This document shows, piece by piece, positions 15,247-22,628 of a DNA stretch of 37,705 bases. Both the position numbers and the translations under genes were made by a program. The notes under the pieces were generated by a model. It had not been told where the DNA came from. It saw only the letters and a list, made by a program, of their open reading frames with translations, and searched no databases. The DNA is from Nitrospirota bacterium (GTDB taxonomy: Bacteria > Nitrospirota > Thermodesulfovibrionia > Thermodesulfovibrionales > JdFR-88). Position 1 is the stretch's first letter. Each line of letters starts with the position of its first letter. The stretch spans positions 1-37,705 of the forward strand of contig JAJYJB010000017.1 of assembly GCA_021789735.1 (NCBI GenBank), in the 5' to 3' direction.

Positions 15247-16627
15247 CAGATTGGATGAAAAGGTCTTTCCCCTTTTCTTCTTCATCATCGGGAAACTGCT
15301 GTATCTTCCTGAGCTTCACCTGTATCTGCCTGGACCTTACACCCACAAGGGTGTCCAGCTCCTTGCTGGTCTGGCTCAGCTTGTCCTGCGCGCGCTTAAG
15401 GACATCGCCGAACCGGTCGAACTCGGTCTTCACCGCACCCAGTATCTTCCAGACCTCGCTTGAGCGTTTCTCAATAGCCAGGGTGCTGAAACCCATCTGG
15501 AGGCTGTTCAGGAAGGCAGCCAGTGTGGTGGGCCCCGTTACGGTTATGCGGTAGTCGCGCTGGAGGACCTCGAATAGCCCCGGCCTCCTTACCACCTCCG
15601 CATAAAGCCCCTCTATGGGGAGGAACATGATGCCAAAATCCGTTGTGGCTGGCGGGTCCAGGTACTTGTCCCTTATGTCCTTCGCGGACTTCTTTATGGC
15701 CTGCTCCAGGAGCTTTGACGCCTCCTCGACCAGGGCGGGATTGCCTTTTTCATAAGCCTCGGCAAGGGAATAATAGACTTCCAGCGGGAATTTGGAGTCT
15801 ATGGGCAGGTATACCGTGCTGCCTTCCCGGTCCCGGCCGGGAAGTTTTATGGCAAACTCCACGTTCTCCCGCGCGCCCTTCCTGACCGCAACGTTCCTTT
15901 CATACTGCTCCGGAGAAAGTATCTGCTCCAGGATATTGCCAAGCTGTATCTCGCCGTGGATGCCGCGGGTCTTTACGTTTGAGAGCATCTTTTTGAGGTC
16001 GCCCACGCCCACCGCAAGGTTCTGCATGTCTCCAAGCCCCTTGTGCACCTGCTCCAGGCGCTCGCTTACAAGCCTGAAGGACTCTCCGAGCCTCTGCTCG
16101 AGCGTCTTATGGAGCTTCTCGTCCACGGTCTCGCGCATCTTTTCGAGCTTCGCGCTCGTGTCTTCCTGGATGTTCCTCAGCCTGGCCTCGACCGCCTCCC
16201 GCACCACTTCGAGCTTTCTCTCCACCGTCTGGATAAGCTCCGTGTGCCTGCCGGTCATCTTTTCGAGCTGCTCGGCGTTAGACCTCGTGAGGGTGACAAG
16301 CTGACCGGAAAAGGCATCGAGCTGGTTTTTCTGAAGCTGGGCTATCTCCGCCATCCGCCCGGAGACTGAATCGGCAAATCCGCGGAGCCCGTTGCCCTGC
16401 TCCTCCCTGGCCTCTTTCGCGCCCCTTTGAAACTCCTCCCTCATCCGGCCAAGGTCGTCCCTTATACCCTTTTCCATGTAGGAGACCTGGTTTTTAAGCT
16501 CTCCGGCGGGGCCGCCGTCATCCCTGCCGCCAGCCTTAAGGGAAAGCCAGATGTTCACGAGCAAAAGGGCGGTTATCAATATGAGGAGCGCGGTGATCAC
16601 GATATGGAATTTTAGCAATAAGGCCAT
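15215..16627 (-). CDS. rmuC: DNA recombination protein RmuC
   Basis: 470 aa. One N-terminal transmembrane helix (FHIVITALLILITALLLVNIW), a long coiled coil (about residues 45-190), and the RmuC core (NVKTRGIHGEIQLGNILEQILSPEQYERN, LPIDSKFPLEVY, FGIMFLPIEGLYAEV, GPTTLAAFLNSLQMGF). E. coli RmuC limits inversions at short repeats and the core resembles restriction-type nucleases. ATG 16627 is chosen over a TTG two codons earlier; both have weak ribosome sites. First of a three-gene minus-strand run with YggU and the pseudouridine synthase. Confidence 0.95.
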   Translation of the reverse strand: MALLLKFHIVITALLILITALLLVNIWLSLKAGGRDDGGPAGELKNQVSYMEKGIRDDLGRMREEFQRGAKEAREEQGNGLRGFADSVSGRMAEIAQLQKNQLDAFSGQLVTLTRSNAEQLEKMTGRHTELIQTVERKLEVVREAVEARLRNIQEDTSAKLEKMRETVDEKLHKTLEQRLGESFRLVSERLEQVHKGLGDMQNLAVGVGDLKKMLSNVKTRGIHGEIQLGNILEQILSPEQYERNVAVRKGARENVEFAIKLPGRDREGSTVYLPIDSKFPLEVYYSLAEAYEKGNPALVEEASKLLEQAIKKSAKDIRDKYLDPPATTDFGIMFLPIEGLYAEVVRRPGLFEVLQRDYRITVTGPTTLAAFLNSLQMGFSTLAIEKRSSEVWKILGAVKTEFDRFGDVLKRAQDKLSQTSKELDTLVGVRSRQIQVKLRKIQQFPDDEEEKGKDLFIQSDGQSDGLEDN

Positions 16628-16719
16628 TTCCAAAGCAAATAAAGGGAGAGTCGTAGTTATTTTATTTTTTTGCCGCGCTTTTCCGGCTAAAAACTAATTC
16701 AGCGTTTTACTCAAAAATA

Positions 16720-16750
16720 TTGCCGCCCGGGGCATGCCCCATCCTATAAT
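16720..16750 (+). promoter_or_regulatory. Promoter of nfo, predicted leaderless
   Basis: Perfect TATAAT (16745-16750) with TTGCCG (16720-16725) 19 bases upstream. Six bases separate the -10 box from the GTG start at 16757. The ATG two bases earlier (16755) reads directly into TGA and cannot be the start. Confidence 0.55.
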
Positions 16751-16756
16751 TGATAT

Positions 16757-17608
16757 GTGAGAAGGTTTGGCGTGCACGTGTCCATAGCGGGGGGGTTCCC
16801 GAAGGCGGTAGAGCGTGCAAAGGCGCTGGGCTGCACCGCCTTCCAGATATTTTCCCACAGCCCAAGGAGCTGGCAGTTGGCCGGCATCCCAGAGGAAGAG
16901 GCCCGCCTGTTCATGGAGCTAAGAGAGAAGTCCGGCCTGGGCCCGGTCTTCATCCACGCCTGCTACCTGCTGAACCTGTCAAGCCCCCAGACCGCGCTGA
17001 GGGAGAAGTCCGTCTGGATGCTTGAGCAGGAGCTCAGGCGGGCCGATATCATAGGGGCCGGCTACGTGGTCGTCCATTCAGGCAGGCAGGAGATGGCCGG
17101 GGAAGACGAAGGCGGGGGGCGCACACTTTTTATCGAGTCGGTCAAAAGCGTCCTTGGCAGGGGAAAGAGCAAAAAGTTCAGGGCCGGTCTCCTGCTTGAA
17201 AACACGGCGGAGGCGCCCGCGCCGGGCGCGCCCCCATCGTCCATAAAGGCCCTTGCGCGCACGGCGCATGAGGCGGGCGCGGCGGGCATCTGCTTTGACA
17301 CCTGCCACGGGTTTGCCTCCGGCTACGACATTACAACCGCGGACGGGATGGGGCTTCTTGCCCGGCAGGCGCAGGACGTGAAGGTCTGCCTCATCCACAT
17401 GAACGACTCCAAGGGGAGGCTGGGCTCCGGCCTGGACAGGCACGAGCACCTGGGGAAAGGCGCCATAGGCCTGGATGGGTTCAGAAACTTCCTTGGCTAC
17501 GGCCCACCGTTCAGGGGTGTGCCGGTCATCATGGAGACCCCAAAGAAAAAAGAGGGCGACGACCCCATGAACATGAAGACCGCCAGGGCGCTGCTGGGCC
17601 TGGAATAA
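16757..17608 (+). CDS. nfo: Endonuclease IV (AP endonuclease)
   Basis: 283 aa, normal length. A TIM-barrel three-zinc enzyme that incises abasic sites in base excision repair. Signatures: VSIAGGFPKAVERAKALGCTAFQIF at the N-terminus (in pieces), VVHSG, LLENTAE, CFDTCHGFASGYD, IHMNDSKGRLGSGLDRHEHLGKG, and the closing METPKK. GTG start directly behind a perfect TATAAT with no Shine-Dalgarno. No functional neighbour; a non-coding stretch follows. Confidence 0.96.
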   Translation: MRRFGVHVSIAGGFPKAVERAKALGCTAFQIFSHSPRSWQLAGIPEEEARLFMELREKSGLGPVFIHACYLLNLSSPQTALREKSVWMLEQELRRADIIGAGYVVVHSGRQEMAGEDEGGGRTLFIESVKSVLGRGKSKKFRAGLLLENTAEAPAPGAPPSSIKALARTAHEAGAAGICFDTCHGFASGYDITTADGMGLLARQAQDVKVCLIHMNDSKGRLGSGLDRHEHLGKGAIGLDGFRNFLGYGPPFRGVPVIMETPKKKEGDDPMNMKTARALLGLE

Positions 17609-18139
17609 AGGCCTTCCCGCGTGAATACGGCAAACGGTTTTTCGCAGCCGCGCCATATAGTGGGAATGGCCGAATGAATTGGCCGTGGCGGCCACTGCTT
17701 TTTTGCCTCATACTATGAGGCCTCTCAAAATAAAATAAAAAACCTCTAAGTGGGGGTAGCGGGTGGGGGCCGGACGGTATTCGCTCCGCTGGGGCCCGTC
17801 TCCACGTGTATGCCGGGCAAACCGTATATACCATGCCGGGACTGCCTGTTTGCCGCTGCTCCATGCGGCGCGCCCGCGGTTGCCCACTGCGCTCATACCA
17901 TCCGCCCCCCGCTGCATTTTTCATGTTTTTGCTTTGCAGCTGTTTTTTTATTTTCAGAGGGGCATGGGCGGAAGCCCCATGCAAAACGGGCGGGTGGGTT
18001 TTAAAAAATAAAATGGCTGCACTCCCACAGGACTCCAGAAAAGAAAGAAACCAAAAACGGTCCCTGTCCGTCAACGATCGTTGCCTTAAAGTAATCGTTT
18101 CCTTTTAGGCACCGAATGTTCAAAAAATTGATTTTCTTG
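17609..18139. other. Gene-free, structure-rich spacer
   Basis: No frame here resembles a protein; those open on either strand are Cys/Pro/Arg-rich shadows. Visible structure: a 15-bp palindrome CCTCATA-C-TATGAGG (17706-17720); the direct repeat ATGCCGGG twice, with GGCAAAC/GTTTGCC inverted arms between about 17816 and 17855; a hairpin with a GGAA loop, GCATGGGC/GCCCCATGC (17963-17982, one bulge); and a 12-bp palindrome CAACGATCGTTG (18072-18083). It could encode a structured RNA or be a decayed insertion; no known RNA family was recognised. Confidence 0.45.
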
Positions 18140-18169
18140 TTGACATTTGCACAAAAATACTTTTATATA
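18140..18169 (+). promoter_or_regulatory. Promoter of the HTH-nucleotidyltransferase gene, predicted leaderless
   Basis: Consensus TTGACA (18140-18145), then TTATAT/TATATA (18163-18169) at 17-18 bases. The ATG at 18177 is 7-8 bases after the -10 box, with no Shine-Dalgarno. A palindrome at 18072-18083 lies about 57 bases upstream. Confidence 0.65.
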
Positions 18170-18176
18170 AAACCAG

Positions 18177-18719
18177 ATGCTAAAAGAGCTTTTTTCATCG
18201 GCTATAAGGGCGGAGGTCCTCTCGCTGCTGTTAAACAGCCCGGAGGACAAGTTTTACATGAGGGAGATATCGAGGCTCCTCGACAAAAACCCCTCAGCGG
18301 TCAAAAGAGAGTTGGACAACCTCGAAAAGATCGGGGTTGTGCGGAGCGAAAAGGTCGCCAATCTGAAATACTTCCAGGCGGACACAGCCTCTCCCCTTTA
18401 TTCTGAACTTAAAAATCTGATAACGAAATCCCTTGGCCTTGCCGGCAGCCTTAAGACCCTGCTCAGAGGCAGCGCCGTGTACGCTTTCATCTATGGCCCG
18501 TACGCGGAGGGCCGGGACGTCAAGACCGTAAACCTAATGGTCGTTGCGGACGGCGAGATCGACGAAAAGGCCATCAGGGAAACTGCCAGGCATTTCGGAT
18601 GCAGGGTGGTACTCACTCGCATGGGCGAACAGGAGTACCGCCAGAGGAAAAAAGCGCGGGAAAGCGCCCTTCAGAAAATACTTTCTGACAGGAGGATTCC
18701 TCTTTTGGGGAGAGGTTAA
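18177..18719 (+). CDS. Winged-helix regulator with degenerate MNT-type nucleotidyltransferase domain
   Basis: 180 aa. Residues 1-65 form an ArsR-like winged helix (LLNSPEDKFYMREISRLL, PSAVKRELDNLEKIGVV). Residues 98-125 look like the start of a minimal nucleotidyltransferase (AVYAFIYGPYAEGRDVKTVNLMVV), but the GSxxxG and SDxDL catalytic motifs read YGPYAEG and KTVNL, so the metal-binding aspartates are gone. It is probably a DNA-binding protein with a non-catalytic ligand domain. The HTH-MNT architecture is known in archaea and anaerobes; the target is unknown. The histone-like gene follows after 62 bases and may be co-transcribed or regulated by it (inference). Confidence 0.75.
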   Translation: MLKELFSSAIRAEVLSLLLNSPEDKFYMREISRLLDKNPSAVKRELDNLEKIGVVRSEKVANLKYFQADTASPLYSELKNLITKSLGLAGSLKTLLRGSAVYAFIYGPYAEGRDVKTVNLMVVADGEIDEKAIRETARHFGCRVVLTRMGEQEYRQRKKARESALQKILSDRRIPLLGRG

Positions 18720-18781
18720 AAACCGCCGCTCCGGCCAGCCTAAAGAGGGGGCCGGGGCCCACAAGAAAGGAGGTGAAAAAG

Positions 18782-18997
18782 ATGGCGACAGCGAAGAAAC
18801 CGGCAGCAAAGGCAGCGGCCCCGAAGAAGGCGGCAGCGAAGCCCGCGGCTAAGAAGGCTGCGGCTAAGGCCACGGTTACAAAGAAGGCGGCCGCTCCGAA
18901 GAAGGCAGCGGCCCCGAAGAAGGCAGCAGCGAAGCCCGCAGCGAAGAAGGCGGCTGCGAAGCCCGCGGCTAAGAAGACGGCAGCGAAAAAGAAATAA
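18782..18997 (+). CDS. Histone H1-like lysine/alanine-rich DNA-binding protein
   Basis: 71 aa, almost entirely Ala, Lys and Pro in repeated AAPKKAA, KPAAKKAA and KKAAAK units, with no acidic residue. This composition matches bacterial H1/Hc1-like tails, which coat and compact DNA by charge. The ATG at 18782 follows AAGGAGGTGA with seven bases of spacing, a near-perfect anti-16S match that suggests high expression; the GTG three codons upstream overlaps that site and is rejected. A strong terminator follows at 19023. The DNA itself is internally repetitive (GAAGGC, GCAGC, CCCGCGGCTAAGAAG), so copy number of the repeat may vary. Confidence 0.85.
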   Translation: MATAKKPAAKAAAPKKAAAKPAAKKAAAKATVTKKAAAPKKAAAPKKAAAKPAAKKAAAKPAAKKTAAKKK

Positions 18998-19022
18998 AAA
19001 AACGTTTTTGAGGAAAAAAGCT

Positions 19023-19073
19023 AAGCTGGGAAGATTTTTTAAGCGCAAGGAAAAAACTCTTCCCAGCTTTTTT
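19023..19073 (+). terminator. Strong intrinsic terminator after the histone-like gene
   Basis: AAGCTGGGAAGA (19023-19034) pairs perfectly with TCTTCCCAGCTT (19058-19069). Inner T6/A6 runs can extend the stem past one bulged C, leaving a 10-base loop. A T run follows, ending at 19073. Confidence 0.9.
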
Positions 19074-19215
19074 ATTGAGGTCCCGGGCGGCAAAAAAACC
19101 GCAGGGGATCTGACCTAGGTGTTTTTCTTTTCCATCATGCCCGCCTGCCCCCGCCGTAAAGCCACAGGGGGGATACGGACCTCCATTAAAAAGATGCGGT
19201 GGGCGGCAGTTTTTT

Positions 19216-20097
19216 TCAGGCGTATCTAAGGCTGGTGGACCGCTGTTCCACGTCGTAGGCGATCTGCCAGCAGTCGGTTGCGGCAAGCAGCGCCTTTGCA
19301 AACTTTAGATTGCTGGTGTGCCCGGTCCGGCTGGCCTTCATATGCCCCTGCACCGGGAACCCCATCAGGGACATGTCCCCGATGAAATCAAGGAGCTTGT
19401 GGCGCAAGAACTCGTCCTTGAACCTGAGCCCGGAAGAGTTCAGGACCTCGGTGTCATTGAGGATGACCGCGTTTTCAAGCGACCCTCCCTTCGCGAGGCC
19501 TATCGTCCTCAGGTACTGGACGTCTTTCAGGAACCCGAATGTCCTGGCGGGAGCTATCTCCGTGATGAAAAGGCCCTCCTCGAACTCGAAGGTCATTTCC
19601 TGACGGCCAAGAAGCCTGTGAGGGTAGAATATGCGGTAGGATATCCGCCTTCCCTCGTACGGCATGGCCGCTATCTCCGCTTCACCGTCCTTGAATATGA
19701 AAGGTTTCACTATCTTCAGGTAAGGCCTCTTCGACGGCTGGCTGGCAATGCCCGCCGCGATCATGTAATCGACAAACCTTTTGGAGCTGCCATCCAGGAT
19801 CGGCACTTCGGGGCCGTCGATCTCTATCTGGAGGTTGTCTATGCCAAGTCCGGAAAGGGCAGCAAGCAAATGCTCCACCGTCTTCACCCTGGCGCCGTCC
19901 GCGCTCAGAGTCGTGGAAAACGCGGTGTCGCAGACCGCGTTCACGTTGGCGCTTATGGGCGCCCCTCCGTCCTTCATGGTAAAGATTATGCCGGTGTCCT
20001 TGGATGCAGGCTTCAGCCATATGGCCGACTGAGCACCGGTATGCAGCCCCACACCCTCTACCATCACTTCTTTCGCCAATGTCCGCTGGTTTCTCAT
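19216..20097 (-). CDS. lpxC: UDP-3-O-acyl-N-acetylglucosamine deacetylase
   Basis: 293 aa from the ATG at 20097 (MRNQRTLAKEV), in line with LpxC (about 300). A zinc amidase making the committed step of lipid A synthesis, so the organism has an LPS outer membrane. Zinc ligands are visible: His76 in TVEHLLAALSGLGIDN, His233 and Asp237 in RHKLLDFIGD; His260 in RTGHTSN is the probable general acid. A longer frame starting at a GTG at 20160 adds 21 unconserved residues and is rejected. No other lpx gene is adjacent; tldD lies upstream on the same strand. Confidence 0.97.
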   Translation of the reverse strand: MRNQRTLAKEVMVEGVGLHTGAQSAIWLKPASKDTGIIFTMKDGGAPISANVNAVCDTAFSTTLSADGARVKTVEHLLAALSGLGIDNLQIEIDGPEVPILDGSSKRFVDYMIAAGIASQPSKRPYLKIVKPFIFKDGEAEIAAMPYEGRRISYRIFYPHRLLGRQEMTFEFEEGLFITEIAPARTFGFLKDVQYLRTIGLAKGGSLENAVILNDTEVLNSSGLRFKDEFLRHKLLDFIGDMSLMGFPVQGHMKASRTGHTSNLKFAKALLAATDCWQIAYDVEQRSTSLRYA

Positions 20098-20246
20098 CGC
20101 TTCTTTCTCTTGCAATGAGCATGCCAGACGAAGATACTTATAAATTAAGAGTTTTTTCACCGCGGCATGTTGTTAATATTCTTCACACGTTGCAAAAAAG
20201 CCACACCACTACATCTAAATGCGAAAATGGGGCCCGCCGCCTGGCA

Positions 20247-21632
20247 TCAGGACGCGCCTCCGACCACAAGCTCAGGCACCCTGATGGTGGGCTGGGCATC
20301 AGAGACCGGGACACCCTGGGAGTCCTTACCGCAGGTCCCGATCGAGAATCCGAGGTCCGACCCCACCATATCAATATCCATGAGGACGCGCGGGCCGTTT
20401 CCGGCCAGCGTGGCCCCGCGCACCGGAGGGCCTGCCTGCCCGTCCTCTATCAGGTAGCCCTCCTGGACGTCAAAAACAAAATCACCGGTAAGGGTGTTTA
20501 CCTGGCCGCCACCCATCTTTTTAACCAGGAGCCCTCTTGGCGTGCTCTTAAGTATTTCATCTGCGGGGGTCTTGCCGGGGCTGATCATCGTGTTTGTCAT
20601 CCGCGGGATGGGCCTGTGCCGGTAAGACTGCCTCCTGCCGTTGCCGGTGGGGCTCGCCCCGGCCTTCATGGCTGAGAGCCTGTCGTACATGAAGCCCGTG
20701 AGCACGCCGTCCTTTATCAGGACGGTCTTTTGCGCTGGCGTGCCTTCGTCGTCAAACCTGAAGGAACCCCGCTTGCCGGGCAAGGTGGCGTCATCTACCA
20801 CGTTTATGATGCCGGCGGCGATCTTCTGACCCATTTTGCCTGAATAGATGGAAAGCCCCTGCTGCGAAAGGTCGGCCTCAAGGCCGTGCCCTACGGCCTC
20901 ATGTATCATCGTGCCGCCGGCCTGGGAGGATATGACCACAGGCATCCTTCCGCCCGGCGCCCTCCTTGCCTTAAGCATCATTACCGCTTTTTTTGCCGCC
21001 TTGAGCGCCACCTCGACAGCGGTGACCTGGTCGAACAGCTCAAAACCCATGGCCCCGCCTACCGCCTCATAGCCGGTCTGAACGACCTCTCCATCCCTGG
21101 CGATCACGTTAACCAGAAAAACCGTCTGGATGCGGTCGTCCGCGGCCAGAAAACCTTCGGAGGAAGCTATCTGCACCTTCTGGGACGTCTCCCTGTAGGT
21201 AATGCTTACCTGCTTTATGCTGCCGTGACAGGCCCGGGCGGCCCTTTCGGCCTCCTTCAGCATGCCCACTTTTTTTTCAAGCGGCACAAGGTCGGGGTCT
21301 ATTTTGACCGCGTACTCCGCTTGCGGGGCCCTCCTTGTAAGGTCCAGGTCCTTTCCCGTGCCCGCTTGGGCCGCCGCGGCCTTGAGTTCCGCCGCCATCT
21401 GGAGAAAATCCTCCCTGGCCAGCCTGTTCGTATATGCATATGAGGTCTTGCCGTCCCGGATGAGCCTGAGCCCCGCTCCCGAATCGGCCCCTTCAAGCAG
21501 CTTTTCAACCTTGCTGTCCTCTATCTGGACGCTTGTGCTGCGGCTGGACTCCACGTACAGGTCCGCATAATCTATTCCCTTTGCGGAAAGCACCGCCTTA
21601 AGCGTCTCTTTCATAAGACCGGCATCTGTCAT
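20247..21632 (-). CDS. tldD: TldD metalloprotease
   Basis: 461 aa from the ATG at 21632. TldD is the catalytic half of the TldD/TldE zinc protease that trims modified peptides and, in E. coli, CcdA. The zinc motif HEAVGH is at residues 244-249. Conserved segments RQSYRHRPIPRMTNTMI and GGQVNTLTGDFVFDVQEGYLIEDG follow. The partner tldE/pmbA is not in this window. An alternative start at ATG 21614 would cost only six residues. Upstream (plus strand) begins the divergent phosphorylase gene. Confidence 0.95.
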   Translation of the reverse strand: MTDAGLMKETLKAVLSAKGIDYADLYVESSRSTSVQIEDSKVEKLLEGADSGAGLRLIRDGKTSYAYTNRLAREDFLQMAAELKAAAAQAGTGKDLDLTRRAPQAEYAVKIDPDLVPLEKKVGMLKEAERAARACHGSIKQVSITYRETSQKVQIASSEGFLAADDRIQTVFLVNVIARDGEVVQTGYEAVGGAMGFELFDQVTAVEVALKAAKKAVMMLKARRAPGGRMPVVISSQAGGTMIHEAVGHGLEADLSQQGLSIYSGKMGQKIAAGIINVVDDATLPGKRGSFRFDDEGTPAQKTVLIKDGVLTGFMYDRLSAMKAGASPTGNGRRQSYRHRPIPRMTNTMISPGKTPADEILKSTPRGLLVKKMGGGQVNTLTGDFVFDVQEGYLIEDGQAGPPVRGATLAGNGPRVLMDIDMVGSDLGFSIGTCGKDSQGVPVSDAQPTIRVPELVVGGAS

Positions 21633-21728
21633 CTCAGTTTTGCCTACCCCGTTTTTCAAAATTTTTTTGATTTTTTCTTTTTCGGCCCGGCCTGTGCGCT
21701 CCGGAAGGAAAGAGGGTCTTTTTCATTT

Positions 21729-21759
21729 TTGTTCGCTGCCTTACTTTTGTTAGTATTAT
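21729..21759 (+). promoter_or_regulatory. Possible promoter of the MTA/MTI phosphorylase gene
   Basis: TTGTTC (21729-21734) with TAGTAT (21751-21756, 16-base spacer) or TATTAT (21754-21759, 19-base spacer). The ATG at 21763 is within six bases, and no Shine-Dalgarno is visible, so this also looks leaderless, less clearly than the others. Confidence 0.45.
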
Positions 21760-21762
21760 AGC

Positions 21763-22566
21763 ATGGCCAAACTGGGCATTATAGGCGGCAGCGGCCTCTA
21801 CGCGGTCCCCGGATTCAGGCTCCTGGAAGAGCAGGCCGTAAGCACCCCTTACGGGGAGCCTTCAGGCCAATATATAATGGCCGTTCCGGAGGGCCCCGGA
21901 GGGGAAGGCAGGTCCGTGGTCTTTCTTCCTCGCCATGGGGCGAAGCATTCCATCCCGCCTCACAAGGTAAACTACAGGGCCAACGTCTGGGGCATGAGAG
22001 CGCTGGGAGCGGAAAGGATATTGGGGGTAAACGCGGTAGGGGCAATAGATACCGGGCTTCCGCCAGGCAGCATAGCGCTGCCGGACCAGGCAATAGACCT
22101 CACCCAAGGGGCGCGGGAATCCACTTTCTATGACGGGCAGGACGTTGTCCATATAGATTTTACCGACCCCTATTGCCCGGAAATAAGGTCTGTCCTGATG
22201 GAGGCGGCAAAGGCCGAAGGGGTCCCTGTCTTTAACGGCGCCACTTATGTCTGCACGAACGGGCCCAGGCTTGAAAGCCGCGCGGAGATAGAATTTTTCA
22301 GGCGCGGCGGCGGTCATATCGTGGGCATGACCGGGATGCCCGAGGCCGCGCTGGCCAGAGAGCTCCAGTTATGCTACGCCTCGGTCTGCGTGGTCACGAA
22401 CTTTGCGGCAGGCGTGTCCGGGGAAAAGCTGACCACCACGGAGGTGGTGGAGACGATGGCAAAAAGCACCTCCGCGGTGATGGCGCTCATCAAAAGGGCC
22501 CTCTCGCTTATGCCTTCCCAAAGAAGCTGCCACTGCAAAGACGCCCTGAGCGGCACGCGCCTGTAG
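21763..22566 (+). CDS. S-methyl-5'-thioadenosine/thioinosine phosphorylase
   Basis: 267 aa, PNP/MTAP family. Phosphate site GGSGLY (8-13) and RHGAKHSIPPHKVNYRANVWGMRALGA; purine-ribose region IVGMTGMPEAALARELQLCYA. MTAPs acting on adenine carry Asp in the base-binding loop (TDFDCW-type); here the loop reads VVTNFAAG with Asn213, as in enzymes acting on 6-oxopurines. Methylthioinosine or inosine may thus be the preferred substrate (inference). It salvages methylthioadenosine-derived by-products of polyamine or radical-SAM chemistry. The C-terminus ends with a Cys-containing tail. Confidence 0.88.
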   Translation: MAKLGIIGGSGLYAVPGFRLLEEQAVSTPYGEPSGQYIMAVPEGPGGEGRSVVFLPRHGAKHSIPPHKVNYRANVWGMRALGAERILGVNAVGAIDTGLPPGSIALPDQAIDLTQGARESTFYDGQDVVHIDFTDPYCPEIRSVLMEAAKAEGVPVFNGATYVCTNGPRLESRAEIEFFRRGGGHIVGMTGMPEAALARELQLCYASVCVVTNFAAGVSGEKLTTTEVVETMAKSTSAVMALIKRALSLMPSQRSCHCKDALSGTRL

Positions 22567-22628
22567 CCTCACCCCGCCGTTACCCCCTCCGGTGTAGCGC
22601 TGCAGTGCGTCCGTTTCTTACATTTGCT

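Noticed and set aside
17806..18108. 100-aa frame in the nfo-HTH spacer
   Set aside because: Cys/Pro/Arg-rich with no Shine-Dalgarno and no resemblance to any family; it runs across the hairpin and ends just before the HTH promoter.
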